Origin: Omphiscola glabra
Lineage: Eukaryota > Mollusca > Gastropoda > Lymnaeidae
Direction of reading: 5' to 3'
DNA: 64,000 bases
Assembly (NCBI GenBank): GCA_964017045.1
Contig: OZ024796.1
Location: 26,537,010 to 26,601,009, forward strand
Shown here: piece after piece, positions 1 through 12,431 of the stretch
Position numbering within the stretch: the stretch's first letter is position 1
How the letters are laid out: each line of letters opens with the position of its first letter
Made by a program: the position numbers and the translations under genes
Notes under the pieces: model-generated
What the model was told of the DNA's origin: nothing
The model's database searches: none
The model's input: the letters and a program-made list of their open reading frames with translations, nothing else

Positions 1-120
1 GAAAAACAAAAGAAAATATTACGTACCAAACGCACTTAGATATTTAAAAAAAAAAAAAAAAAGAATTCCATTTAGAGCAGTCATCGGGAATTTAATATCG
101 TAAAATCATATTTCCTTCGC

Positions 121-292
121 GTCAGTTCACACGATCAAATTTCGCGTCAAATTTTTGTATGAACGCACTATTTTGTGCGTGGTTTATTTTTTTGGGGGAA
201 TTTCATCAAATAGTAATTTGAAAGTTGTGACACGGCTTCATACACGAATTGCATCAAATGCTTGAAGGAAAATTCGATCGTCTGAACCGACC
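121..292. mobile_element. 'gatcaaattt' MITE, copy A
   Basis: It begins gtcagttcacacgatcaaat and ends with the inverted form aattcgatcgtctgaaccga. The interior contains gtaatttgaaagttgtgac and gcttcatacacgaattgc, shared with copies at 6668 and 33529. Target duplication is not obvious. Non-coding. Confidence 0.75.
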
Positions 293-1480
293 CTTCATCT
301 TCCCTTTGAAAAATAGGAATAACTTATTTTTGGGAGTAGGGATTAGGGGGGGGGGGGAGAGAGAGAGAGGCTGAAAATTTGAAAGAATGTGTCGTCATCG
401 GAAACGAGTCTACGTGCCAAGTTTGAGCTCGATAGCTTAACGGGAAAGGGGTCAATTAGCCGTCCGAAGATTTTTGCAATCCGAGGTTAATATAAAGGAT
501 TGTAACCAAAATATCTCGTATCCGTTTTTCTTCCTTACTTAAAAAAAAAATAATACTTAAAATGACCCGTTCTGAAGCATAGACATTGTTCACTTTAAGC
601 CGTGTGATGCACAGATCAATTTGACTCTTCCTCTACATTACAACTTACTAACTACATTATGATGTCCATGTACCTCAGGAGCTTTTTCATTTAATCTGCC
701 CCCTGCACCCTGTAGCCCCTTTGCTTCCATTATCAAGATACTCCTGTCTCTACCACCTCACTTTCAATTCAAGACTTCTCATTTACAATTTCTTTTTTTT
801 GTTCCTTTAACAAAAACAAACAGCACACCTTTACAGTGTTCCGAGGCTTCTAATCGTGACGAAGAGGTGGGGGGAGGGTGGAAGCTAAAAACTTGAATTT
901 TTTTTCTTCTTTTTTTTAAAAGAAAGCTTCTGCCGGAGTTCAACAAGCCGAAGTAAAACTAAACACGTTTAAAAAAAAAAAAAAACACACACACACAAAT
1001 ACCTTCACAAAAATACCTTCACAAAAATATCCCCGGTGAGTTTAAAACAATGGCACAGGACCATAGATACACAACGCAGACGGCAGCGGTGCGATAGAAT
1101 TTGAAAAGCTGGCTTTCACTTGTTGCTATGGTGATGCCAAAAAAAAAAAAAAAAAATTCCAAAAAAAATTAACCTCAGTTAAGATTGATAAAGGAGTCCG
1201 ACCTGGCAATTGTTTGCCCGACCCGTAAGTTTCACTGACAAACATTCAACAAAACAATAAAGACAAGTATTTTAAAGGTGTGTTTGGAGGGGGGAGAAGA
1301 GGAAAAGTGGCGGTGGGGGATTTTTTTTTGGGGGGGGGGGGGGCATTCCGGGAGTAAAAAAAAAAAATCCGAGATACATCATGTAGGTGAGTTGGTTTAG
1401 AACAACTCTTTTTAGAACAGGGGCGTAACTAGTTTAATACATTGTTTGGGCGTTGGGGGTGTAAAAGATAATTACACAAA

Positions 1481-1514
<34 letters not shown>

Positions 1515-2196
1515 TGAACGTATTTTTTTTTACTCGTTATACCTGGCAGCTAACAACATTGCACGCACGTGCGACACGTCAAATTAAAAAAAACAAACAA
1601 ACTTATGTTTAGTGAAGTTGTAAATATTGATATGTTGCCCCGTGGTTTTCAGTTCACCGACTTCAATTGTTTTCTGGAAACATCTCCTCATGCTCGCCCC
1701 CCTCACCCCCAAACACGGCGGGCCTGTAGTTCCACGACTGGCTGAGTTACGCCTTGAGGTGTATAACGAGAAAAAAGAGTTACTCGCACAACAATGAAAC
1801 AAAGGTGAAGTCAGGCTGACAAGTGATTTAAAAAGAAAAAAAAAATGGTGGTTCTAAAACATCGTGTTGGAAATGGCACGTGCTCCAAGCAACAGGAATC
1901 ACACCGGGGCGCATGTTGTGAAGATTATGTATTAGATGGGTGATGTATATTTTGAAAAATTTTGTCGACTTTGTAAAGTTGTTCCTAAATAGAGGAGGTG
2001 CTAGTTAAAAAAAAGAAATATTGGTGAAAAATGTATGTGCTAGCAGTTTTTGGCGGTAATAAGTATTAACAACAAAACGAAAGAAAAAAAACAGCAAGAA
2101 AAGCACAGATACAAGTGTTGGAGAAATGAAGGAAGAATTGTTAGGGAATTTAAACAAGGTAATAACGCCGGGACGTTCATAAGACCTTCAGAAAGA
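293..2196. other. Unassigned intergenic sequence
   Basis: AT-rich with homopolymers: poly-G near 345 and 1330, poly-A near 1483-1512, a short (ca)n near 985. No convincing exon or RNA gene. Confidence 0.6.
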
Positions 2197-2280
2197 CATC
2201 GGTGTTAGGGCATCGGCGTTAGGGCATCGGCGTTAGGGCATCGGCGTTAGGGTATCGGCGTTAGGGCATCGGCGTTAGGG
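2197..2280. repeat. 14-bp tandem array, 6 units
   Basis: Six consecutive units of catcggcgttaggg, with a g-to-t change in the first (ggtgtt) and tatcgg in the fifth. The ttaggg core is embedded in a longer unit, so this is not a telomeric array. Confidence 0.95.
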
Positions 2281-2441
2281 CAATTTTCAAGGGATGTAAT
2301 TAAAATAATAATGGAACACAAGAGATATATAAATCTTTACATTGATTTATGAATGATTTCGATCTGTCAACGTTCTTCAAAACTTTTGAAAAAGATTCGA
2401 ACTCCAGGTCAGACCAGTTTAAGCTGTATAACGCGTTTCAG

Positions 2442-2843
2442 CTCACACGGCTCATCAGACGGCTCGTCACACGGCTCATCAGACGGCTCGTCACACGGCT
2501 CATCAGATGGCTCGTCACACGGCTCATCAGACGGCTCGTCACACGGCTCGTCAGACGGCTCGTCACACGGGTCGTCAGACGGCTCGTCACACGGCTCGTC
2601 ACATGGCTCGTCAGACGGCTCGTCACACTGCTCTTCAGACGGCTCGTCACACGGCTCGTCAGACGGCTCGTCACACGGCTCATCAGACGGCTGGTCACAC
2701 GGCTCATCAGACGGCTGGTCACACGGCTCGTCAGACGGCTCGTCACACGGCTCGTCACACGGCTCATCAGACGGCTCGTCACACGGCTCATCAGACGGCT
2801 CGTCACACGGCTCATCAGACGGCTCGTCACACGGCTCGTCAGA
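2442..2843. repeat. 24-bp tandem array, ~17 units
   Basis: Alternating 12-mers acggctcatcag and acggctcgtcac. Because the period is a multiple of three, frames on both strands stay open, giving Ser/His/Gly/Asp and Arg/Leu/Thr periodic frames. I read these as artefacts. Confidence 0.95.
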
Positions 2844-3256
2844 ATGGCGTCGAGATTAAAATGTCTGCGTTAAAAAAAATTTCCGTTTACATGTCTCCTT
2901 TTCAAATGTCTCCTTTAGCTTGTCGCCTTGAACATGACTCCCTTAACATGTCTCATCTAAAACGTGACCCCCCACACCCAGTTACACTGTCTCCTATTAA
3001 ATCTACAAACTGAGAATAACACCATCTTGAGGGATAGAATCGTCCACAGACTCCTGTTGAGAACTCGTGAGCACGAGGGACACTCGGTCTGTCTTATTTT
3101 CGATTTGACTAAGTGAAATCAAAGATAACAAGCTAATCGCAAATGATGCTTTAGTTTTTCAACTGCCCGAAGTCCTCTAAGCCAGAAAACCATTTTTTTT
3201 TTTAAAAACCGAAGAACGATTTTGTAAATTATATTTCCTAGAACTTGTTTAGGGAG

Positions 3257-4308
3257 CGGCAGTTCATATACCGCAGTTCATATACCGCAGTTCATAGGTC
3301 GCAGTTCATATGTCGCAGTTCATAGGCCGCAGTTCATAGGTCGCAGTTCATATGTCGCAGTTCATAGGCCGCAGTTCATAGGCCGCAGTTCATAGGCCGC
3401 AGTTCATAGGCCGCAGTTCATAGGTCGCAGTTCATAGGCCGCAGTTCATAGGCCGCAGTTCATAGGCCGCAGTTCATAGGTCGCAGTTCATAGGTCGCAG
3501 TTCATAGGTCGCAGTTCATAGGTCGCAGTTCATAGGTCGCAGTTCATATATGTCAGTTCATAGGTCACAGTTCATATGTCGCAGTTCATATATGTCAGTT
3601 TATAGGTCACAGTTCATAGGTCACAGTTCATAGGTCACAGTTCATAGGTCACAGTTCATAGGTCGCAGTTCATAGGTCACAGTTCATAGGTCGCAGTTCA
3701 TATATGTCAGTTCATAGGTCACAGTTCATAGGTCGCAGTTCATAGGCCGCAGTTCATAGGTCACAGTTCATATGTCACAATTTATAAATCGCAGTTCATA
3801 TGTCGCAGTTCATATATGTCAGTTCATAGGTCACAGTTCATAGGTAACAGTTCATAGGCCGCAGTTCATAGGTCGCAGTTCATAGGCCGCAGTTCATATG
3901 TCGCAATTTATAAATCGCAGTTCATATGTCGCAGTTCATATATGTAAGTTCATAGGTCACAGTTCATAGGTCACAGTTCATAGGTCACAGTTCATAGGTC
4001 ACAGTTCATAGGCCGCAGTTCATATGTCGCAATTTATAAATCGCAGTTCATATATGTCAGTTCATAGGTCACAGTTCATATGTCGCAGTTCATATATGTC
4101 AGTTCATAGGTCACAGTTCATAGGTCACAGTTCATAGGTCACAGTTCATAGGTCACAGTTCATAGGTCACAGTTCATAGGTCGCAGTTCATAGGTCGCAG
4201 TTCATAGGTCGCAGTTCATAGGTCGCAGTTCATAGGTCACAGTTCATAGGTCACAGTTCATAGGTCACAGTTCATAGGTCGCAGTTCATAGGTCACAGTT
4301 CATAGGTC
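3257..4308. repeat. 14-bp tandem array, ~75 units
   Basis: Units of gcagttcataggtc with variants ending tatgtc, taggcc, ataccg and tatatgtca. Variant types occur in runs (for example blocks of taggccgc, then taggtcac), indicating local homogenisation. About 1.05 kb. Confidence 0.95.
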
Positions 4309-6052
4309 GGATTGGGAGATAACAAATTTGCTTATAGTTATCAATGTATCAAAGGATATTGAACGTTTTTTGTGTTTTTTTGGGGGGGGGGTTTTAATGT
4401 TGTTTTTTTTAAACTTCAGATTTTTCTGATTTAGGTTCTAAAAATATACATTTTTATCATAGAAATTTTTAGTTCGCGGCCCGTTCATTAAAAGAAATCG
4501 GATTCCCATAGTATCGGAGGAGAGAACGCCAAAAACAAAAAAAAGCAGACTCGACAGGTTTTTGATATCAAGCGCTGCTTGAGCTTAACTATTCAATCAG
4601 ATGTGTATCGATATTTAAATAAATAATCGTTATCATATTCTGACAACCACATCCCCCCGCCCCGATCCCGCCAATGTCATTCACCCCCACACGCACTTCT
4701 ACGTCAGTCTTATTATACATCCCAATATTGCCAATCATATCTGTTTAAAAAAAATAAATTTCGCTCACTTTTTCCTATACCTCTTTTCTCTTCCGCCCTT
4801 TCGTCCCTCTTCCTCCCTCCCGCCCCCTCTTCTCCAGGAGGGATTGTCCAATCCACGGGACAGACAACGTATTTACCAAATAAACAGAGGTAACCAGGGG
4901 AACATGTCAAATAAAGAGAAGTGAAATCTAAACCCCGCATCTTATCATTGCTCCTAGATTCTGGCAGCCATTAATTTTTCCACGCTATCTCTCTAAGCCC
5001 AGCTGCGGGTGAATATCATTTTAATAAAGTAGTGCGGGTGTTTGGAAAAAAAAAAAGAAAAAGAGGAGAAAACGGGGGTTGAAAAATAGAGGGGGCCGGT
5101 GGGGGGGGGGGGGGTTGAGGGCGTTTCAGAATAATATTCATGGTTTCCGGCAAGACTTAAACTCCGGATTTAATCTCGGTCGGAAACACGAAAAAAAAAA
5201 GTTCATTACCGTCCGTGAATCATTAAAATGTTAATTTGAAACAAGAAAATGGTAAATGAGACATGATAAATCACAACGAAATTATTTCTTGCCGGCGGAT
5301 GTACTTTAGATTTCGTGGAAAGTGGTGACGTATAGTGGCGCCCCCCCCCCCGCCACCACTCTTCCACCTACACACACACCCACACGAACTAAAACTGAAC
5401 AATTCGTCACGCCGTGATGTAGTCCGTATCTGGGCTTTGTTTTACTGCCTGAATTCAAGCAGCGGGAGTCAGCTCAAAGATGAGGGAAATAATAGTTACG
5501 CCCCTGATCCCGGAGTGACTCAAAGTGCGTGGTAACTCATGACCGGATGTTGTTTTTTTTTGTCAATCATCAATGATCGTTAGATGTCAGGTGAAAGAGG
5601 GGAGAAAAAAAATTAATACGTATCTCAGCTGTGATCCTTTTATAGATACAAAATCGCGAATCAATCTATAATAGAGAGCCCAGCAGACTAAAATTAAAAT
5701 AAAAGTTGGCTAATTTCCAAAGTTATCGAATCGTTCAGAAAGGTTAAAGTTTGTTTTTTTTTTTTTTAAATGCTTATTAATTGCTGGATTTCATACCCCT
5801 AACCCTATCTTATCATCTTATTGATAAAGAAGGTGCTGACTCAAATAATTTAGCATCCATTGACATCACTGAGTTTTAATTGTCTTGTCGCTGAGTTTAT
5901 ATGCATATGACGTATTCGGGAATACTGCATACATTTCACCTCCTCAAACGTGTCTTTATGTTAACCTTTATAGTGTAAATAAATTCACCATAAAAAAATA
6001 TAATAATAATAACAAACGTGTTGTGTTCACAAAATAGCATTTGTCACCCAAC
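4309..6052. other. Unassigned intergenic sequence
   Basis: Contains poly-G near 4381 and 5101 and poly-C near 5340. Open frames are short and without recognisable domains. Confidence 0.6.
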
Positions 6053-6409
6053 CCACGTATTGCCACTACTACTTTATGGGTCAATCCACTTATTGCCACT
6101 GTTAGTTTATGGGTCAATCCACTTATTGCCACTGTTACTTTATGGGTCAATCCACTTATTGCCACTGTTACTTTATGGGTCAATCCATTTATTGCCACTA
6201 CTACTTTATGGGTCAATCCACTTATTGCCACTGTTAGTTTATCGGCTAATCCACTTATTGCCACTGTTAAATTATGGGTCAATCCACTTATTGCCACTGT
6301 TAAATTATGGGTCAATCCACTTATTGCCACTGTTAGTTTATGGGTCAATCCACTTATTGCCACTGTTAGTTTATGGGTCAATCCATTTATTGCCATTGTA
6401 TTATGGGTC
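6053..6409. repeat. 33-bp tandem array, ~11 units
   Basis: Units built on ccacttattgccactgtta plus tttatgggtcaat. The 33-base period keeps frames open on both strands and creates spurious peptides of 11-residue period. Confidence 0.93.
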
Positions 6410-6667
6410 CCCATTGGAATGCCGTTTAAATTTGCGATTTTAAAAATTGTAATTTTGAAAACATTGGCTATTGTCAACGAGCCCCTCCGAGACAAAGTAT
6501 AAATTTGATTAACAAAACATAATTTATGATTTGAAAGAAACGACACCCACTATTCACAGATTAAAGAGACCCCCGTGAGATTATCAGACGACGCAGTGTA
6601 GAGGACAATTTTAGGTTAATAATGTCCCGCTATATAGTGCTTTTAAAAACAGCACAAGGCGACATTT

Positions 6668-6842
6668 AGCGTCAGTTCACACGATCAAATTTTGCGTCAA
6701 ATTGTTGTATGAACGCAATATTTTTTGCGTGGTTTCTTTTTGGGGGAATTTGATCAAATAGTAATTTGAAAGTTGTGAAAAGGCTTCATACACGAATTGC
6801 ATCAAATGCTTGGAGGAAAATTTGATCGCGTGAACCGACGCT
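6668..6842. mobile_element. 'gatcaaattt' MITE, copy B
   Basis: About 175 bp. Starts agcgtcagttcacacgatca and ends tgatcgcgtgaaccgacgct, nearly perfect inverted repeats of about 25 bases. The interior matches copy A throughout. It defines the full-length family. Confidence 0.8.
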
Positions 6843-7011
6843 CCAACGCAACACAATTTTTTTTTTATAATGACACAGATCGCTCATGTGATCTAGGTAG
6901 AAAACTGTGGGGGGGGGGGGGGGGGGGGGGGAATAAAAATCCATTCTTTCTACGAGTGGTTTTTAGCAACACGACTAATTACATAGTAGTATTTAATCAT
7001 CACTCACCACT

Positions 7012-7111
7012 ATGAATAGTAGTACGATAATGTGAATAGTAGATCGATAATGTGAATAGTAGATCGATAATGTGAATAGTAGATCGATAACGTGAATGGT
7101 AAATCGATAAT
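7012..7111. repeat. 20-bp tandem array, 5 units
   Basis: Units of gtgaatagtagatcgataat; the outer units are diverged. Confidence 0.9.
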
Positions 7112-7573
7112 GTATGGCACCTAAACGTTTTCTACATTACTCAGTTGTCCCCGTCTGCCGAGGAAGGCTTTGAGACGAAACGTTTATAATCTTATTGACC
7201 CGTCATTCGATTCAAGATTTCACATACCTTGATCGACTATTTCCTAAAATAGTTTCTTACCATTTACACAACTCACAACAGAGACACCGCAAGTTGACAA
7301 ATCAAGTTTAAACTTAAAACATATTTCGACCAGAAAAAAGAACGTTTAAAAAAAAAATTTTTGAATGTTTTAAATACAAAATGCAATAAGGCACAACAAA
7401 AAAAAAGTAATAAATTATTGTAATCGTGAACGAGGAAAAATACCACCCCCCCCCCCCCCCCCAAACATGACAAGGTACATAAACGAACTAGTTTATCAGG
7501 GGTGTCATCACACATCCTTCATGTCACTGCCTCTCGTATATTATGTGATATAAATGATAATAATTCTCTGTAG

Positions 7574-7750
7574 CAGTGGCGTAGCGAGCTTAAATCGCGC
7601 CCGGGGCACAATACCTTTTTAGCGCCCCCAATACCTTTTTAGCGCCCCCCCTATTCGAAAACCATACAATGTTATAGTAAAATATACCATTTGGCGCCCC
7701 TTTGTGAGTAGCGCCCGGGGCATGATGCCCCCCCCCTCACTACGCCACTG
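7574..7750. mobile_element. hAT-type MITE with CAGTGGCGTAGC ends, copy 1
   Basis: A 177-bp element with ends cagtggcgtagcg and ctacgccactg and a perfect 8-bp duplication, ctctgtag, at 7566-7573 and 7751-7758. Inside, an approximately 20-bp segment containing aataccttttt and agcgccccc is tandemly duplicated; the related copy at 43763 has it once. Non-coding. Confidence 0.9.
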
Positions 7751-8570
7751 CTCTGTAGGTATGCATGTATGGCTGTAACCGCTGCGTTCAATAGGCGCGC
7801 AAAACATATTTCCCGGAAGTTAGCACTAATTGGGATTCTAAAGAAAGCGCGCTACTTGAACGCCTGTTTAGTCAAGTGACTTGAGTCAAATTTGAAAGCT
7901 CACGCGTCGCTACCGTAATTGTTTTGGCTATCAAATAAAATATCTTATAACCTGGTTGAGATCTCTACAAGTCGCTGACGAGCACATTCGATACAAAATA
8001 TTTTGACGGCGCCATGAATTCTCAGTGAGACACATCTACACCCCTTTCGACACCTATTCCCACGCTTGATACCTCTACACCGCGCCACGTCTTTGTGAGA
8101 TACGTACATCCCTTCGACACCTATAGCCATTTTTTAAATACTTCTACTTACTTGCGCGACGCAACACTACTTTAGCGACATGGTTATACTCATCCGCGAC
8201 ACAACTACGCTAACGTGTCTACCACCTCTCAGGAAGAAATTAGTAAAAAATATATATATATAGATACCTCTTCTCATATATAGGTAAAGCCTTGTAGGAT
8301 GACAAGTTCAAATTTCTCGACCGAATTTTTGCCTCCTATAGGAAACTGCCGATATCGACCAGTAAGTGATACATTTCTTGTGACAACCTGAGTCTGTCTT
8401 ATCCATTGATAAGTGACAGATTCAATCATTTTGTCTCATCAACAAATCTTTAATTAAATTGATGATCATTATTAATATTATATGAACTCACGTTATTAAT
8501 GTCAATCGAGTCGACCTGGCAACAATGCAATGGTGGCAGCAACTCGAAGAAAACACTCGTTGTCTCCCCG

Positions 8571-9113
8571 CTGCCTTCAACCACTGCCTCCACCCTCTTC
8601 ATCGAGCCACTGCCTCCAACCACTGCCTTAATCCACCACCGCAACCACGGACTCTGCCTCCACCCACTACCTCTATACACTGCCTCCACCCACTGCCTCT
8701 ATACACTGCCTCCACCCACTGCCTCCACTCACTGCTTTAATCCACCACCGCAACCGCGGATTCTGTCTCCATCGACTGCCTCTATACACTGCCTCTATAC
8801 ACTGCCTCCATCCACTGCCTCCACCCACTGCCTTAATCCACCACCGCAACCGCGGACTCTGCCTCCACCCACTGCCTCTATACACTGCCTCCACCCACTG
8901 CCTCTATACACTGCCTCCACCCACTGCCTCTATACACTGTTTCCACCCACTGCCTTAATCCACCACCGTAACCGTGGACTCTGCCTCCCCCCACTGCCTC
9001 TATACACTGCCTCTACATACTGCCTCCACCCACTGCCTCTAGACACTGCCTCCACCCACTGCCTCTAGACACTGCCTCGAGCCACTGCCTCAACCCACTG
9101 CCTCCAGCCTCTG
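8571..9113. repeat. cactgcctccac-type array with periodic spacer
   Basis: Repeats of 15 bases (cactgcctctataca and cactgcctccaccca). They are interrupted four times, at 8629, 8738, 8834 and 8956, by taatccaccaccgcaaccgc, giving a loose higher-order period of about 96-122 bases. Confidence 0.9.
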
Positions 9114-9152
9114 CACCCATCCCCGTATTAACCCTCTGCCTAACCCTCAATT

Positions 9153-9320
9153 CCACCAACCTGCCACTACTCACTGCCACCAACCTGCCACTACTCACTG
9201 CCACCAACCTGCCACTACTCACTGCCACCAACCTGACACTACTCACTGCCACCAACCTGCCACTACTCACTGCCACCAACCAGCCACTACTCACTGCCAC
9301 CAAGCTGCCACTACTCTCTG
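9153..9320. repeat. 24-bp tandem array, 7 units
   Basis: Units of ccaccaacctgcc plus actactcactg, with single changes. It lies close after the 8571 array and shares its cactgcc motif. Confidence 0.92.
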
Positions 9321-10900
9321 CATCCACTGCCTGCCAAGTCCACATCCTTGTCATGTTTACTCCGGCGCAGCTAAGTGGCCGTGCAAAATTAAAAAATAAT
9401 CGTCCGCCCATCGATTGAGTTTGACGCCAATTTCAAGTCCTGGTCTCCCTTACCCCTCTCCTACCCCCTCCCCCTTTCCCTCACACACATGCACTTACAA
9501 CAAGCCATTGAAAATATTGACTTTTGCGAAATTGTTAAAATAAACAAATGGCACTTGAATATTGAGATTGGCATTTGGTACTTTAAGGGGGAAAACAATC
9601 TGACGGCTGGTCTTGGAGTTTGGGGTGGGGGTGGGGGGTTATGCATGTAAGACAGGGGCATAATTAGGACACGGGCCGGGGGGGGGGCGTAATTGAAATG
9701 GGGTCATTTGGTATTTTGTATTAGGTATGCGTAGCACGAACAACAGCTGGCGGCCCAAATACAGTTTTAGTGAAGTGCTGATGGGATTAATGTAAGAGAA
9801 ACTCAAGAGGTTTAACCTGCAGTTGACAGACATACACATACATTCATCTTTAACAGATCAATTAAAACATTTTTTTTTAAAAATAATTTAAAAAAGATGG
9901 AAGGGCAGAATCCTGAGATAACTTATCAAACAACAAAGTTTTACAAATTAAAAAACCACTAAACGAAAGTGGCTTCGATCTAAGTACGGCAACTCTAGAA
10001 ACAAAGTTTCGCAGCGCCGGAGGTCAATCGTTGCCGCTAAACCATCTTAATGTTTACAGCAATAAAAAAAAGAAAAGAAAAGAAATAATACCTTTGTTCT
10101 GATGTTTAGATTTTGAGATATAAGATCAGAGGCTATAGACAGCGTCACGCTATCAGTTAAAAAGAAAAAAAAAAAGGAAAGTTGATCTGTTTCAACTGAT
10201 CCCACTCAGAGCTCCGAATATTTTATTTTTTTTAAATGTGTTTCTGATTTCTCGGTAAGGAAGCTTTCACTATCCGGGATACTGGGATTGCCCGGGGAAA
10301 TCCCCGGATGAAATTAATTAAATAAAAAGATAAACTTTAAAATGAATTGAAATATGAAAGATTTGATTTTTACAATCCTTTTATCTAGCTTGTGATTTTG
10401 TCTGGTTGAATTCTTGCATTTCAATTTCGACCCACTACCTTGTCTCGAACTGAGCTGAAACTTTTTGGGGTTTTTTTTTTTGGGGGGGGGGGGGGGGTTT
10501 GGGTTTTTTTTTTTTTTTGAGAAAACATTAACATTATATAATTAAGCTTCCTTGATCAATTACTAGAATAAAGGTTCCCATCCCGTGGGATATGACCCCA
10601 AATGGGATTGTACAGGCAATTTATGCGAGGTCACCGGCTGAAACAATGGACCAAGAGAAGTAGTGATGTTTAAACACTTTTTCGTTTTCTTTTTAATGGG
10701 TGTCTAAAAGTTTGAGTTACAATTTCAATCACGCCATTTAATATGTCGCCAATAAGATTCTTCTTGAAGGTTACGTTTGAACATGTTTCCATTTACACGG
10801 AGAATACAATTGTAAATTCACTAGGAGGGGATGGCACCCTCACAGGGGGGAGCATGCCAAATGAAAATTAGTATCTTTGATAGAGCTGGATCGGTTTCAC
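9321..10900. other. Unassigned intergenic sequence
   Basis: No gene seen. A G/C-rich palindromic stretch at about 10260-10312 may be one end of an element ending near 12045 (see findings). Confidence 0.55.
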
Positions 10901-11193
10901 AACACCAGAGTAGGACGCCACCAGAGTAGGACACCACCAGAGTAGGACACCACCAGAGCAGGACACCACCAGAGTAGGACACCACCAGAGCAGGACACCA
11001 CCAGAGTAGGACACCACCAAAGAAGGACACCATCAGAGTATGACACCACCAGAGTAGGACACCACCAGAGCAGGACACCACCAGAGTAGGGCACCACCAG
11101 AGAAGGACACCATCAGCGTATGACACCACCAGAGTAGGACACCACCAGAGCAGGACACCACCAGAGTAGGACACCACCAGAGCAGACACCAGT
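10901..11193. repeat. 16-bp tandem array, ~18 units
   Basis: Units of acaccaccagagtagg with variants gagcagg and gagaagg. A 16-base period rotates through all frames, which explains the Gly/Val/Trp/Cys-rich minus-strand frames. Confidence 0.93.
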
Positions 11194-12431
11194 ACAAGGT
11201 GACACCAGAGCACATCGACTTGAAGGCGGTCAATGGAGACGTCTGTATGGATGACCGTTTACTGCACTGGGTGACACCAAATCTAGTTACTCCACTGAGC
11301 ATAAGATAAAATGGGAGACTAGTCCAAATGACGTATTCAATGCTAGCAGTAAACTTAAGCTCGCTGCCAATCCAAATGTAACCACAACATCTTGGGTGCG
11401 TTTCCAAATTTCATTGGCCAGCTGCAGTATTCCCCAAAAAAAAAATATTTTGTAAAAAAAAATAAAAAAAAATAAAAAAAAAATTGCGCTTTAAAATTAA
11501 TTTCATTTATGTCCTTTGAACCTTTATTACCCCCAAAGATTTCCAACTTTACCCCATTTGTCCACTTTGCCGACCTCTGCAGCATATCGCGGTAGAGGCG
11601 ATTTCATTCTATATGAGTGTAGTCGTGACTTGAAAACACTTGAAAACTATGTGCTAAAAAGCTGTGAAATAGTAGAGCAATATTTGTTGAAACCTGAATC
11701 AAAAGACAGGACAATAAGATGTGATTGTATCGGCGTAGAGCCTTCTTCGGCGAACAGGATAAATGAAAATACGACAAGAAACAGAGCGCGGTAAAAAAAA
11801 ACAACAAACTTTAGGGACCTCCTTTGTTGTTGCTTAGTCCATCAGCTTTACAGCTATTGGCTTACAGCGACAATTTGTGACAATCTGCTCAAAATTATTC
11901 TTTAAAAAAAGGAGGGAGAGAAAAAAAAGAAAACTCTATTCTAAAAAAAGAGTGCATCGGGGATTTCCCGTGATGGGAAATTCCCGGAAAGTCTTATGTT
12001 TACTAAAAATCGTGCGGGATCTCGGGATCCCGGGAGAGAAACCCTAGGTCACCGCCCGTGTATAGATTACCCTTGCAATTAAAAGCACGTTTAAAAAAAA
12101 ACAAACCAAAAAAAAAACAAATCTGTAATTAAAGTTGTAATTAGTTATTGATTAGTGGGTTGTGAGTCTTGGGCTGGCTCCATCCTATCGTCCTATTTTT
12201 GTCCGCTAATAAAAATTTGGAAACAATAATTTGAAGAGAAAAAAAACAACAAAAAAACATCAATATTTAATAATGTTTTTTAAGAAAATTAAATACTCAT
12301 TTTCGAACATAGGCCGCATGCAAGGGATGATTTTTTCGTTCAAATTAATATTTTTTTGGAAACGGAGGGGTGATATTTTACGTCACGCTACTCCCCACTC
12401 CATACAACAACACACTTGTGCATTTGTGTAC

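Noticed and set aside
2197..2280. Telomeric (ttaggg)n repeat
   Set aside because: ttaggg occurs only as part of a 14-base unit, and in the 26081 and 51535 repeats as part of about 30-base units. No uninterrupted ttaggg run is present.
2353..2859. Long Ser/His/Gly/Asp and Arg/Leu/Thr open frames
   Set aside because: They run through the 24-bp array; several frames on both strands are open because the period is a multiple of three. No start context, domain or splice signal supports coding.
11516..11794. 92-codon forward frame
   Set aside because: No recognisable domain, start context or splice site; within the span of a possible transposon. Left out as a gene.
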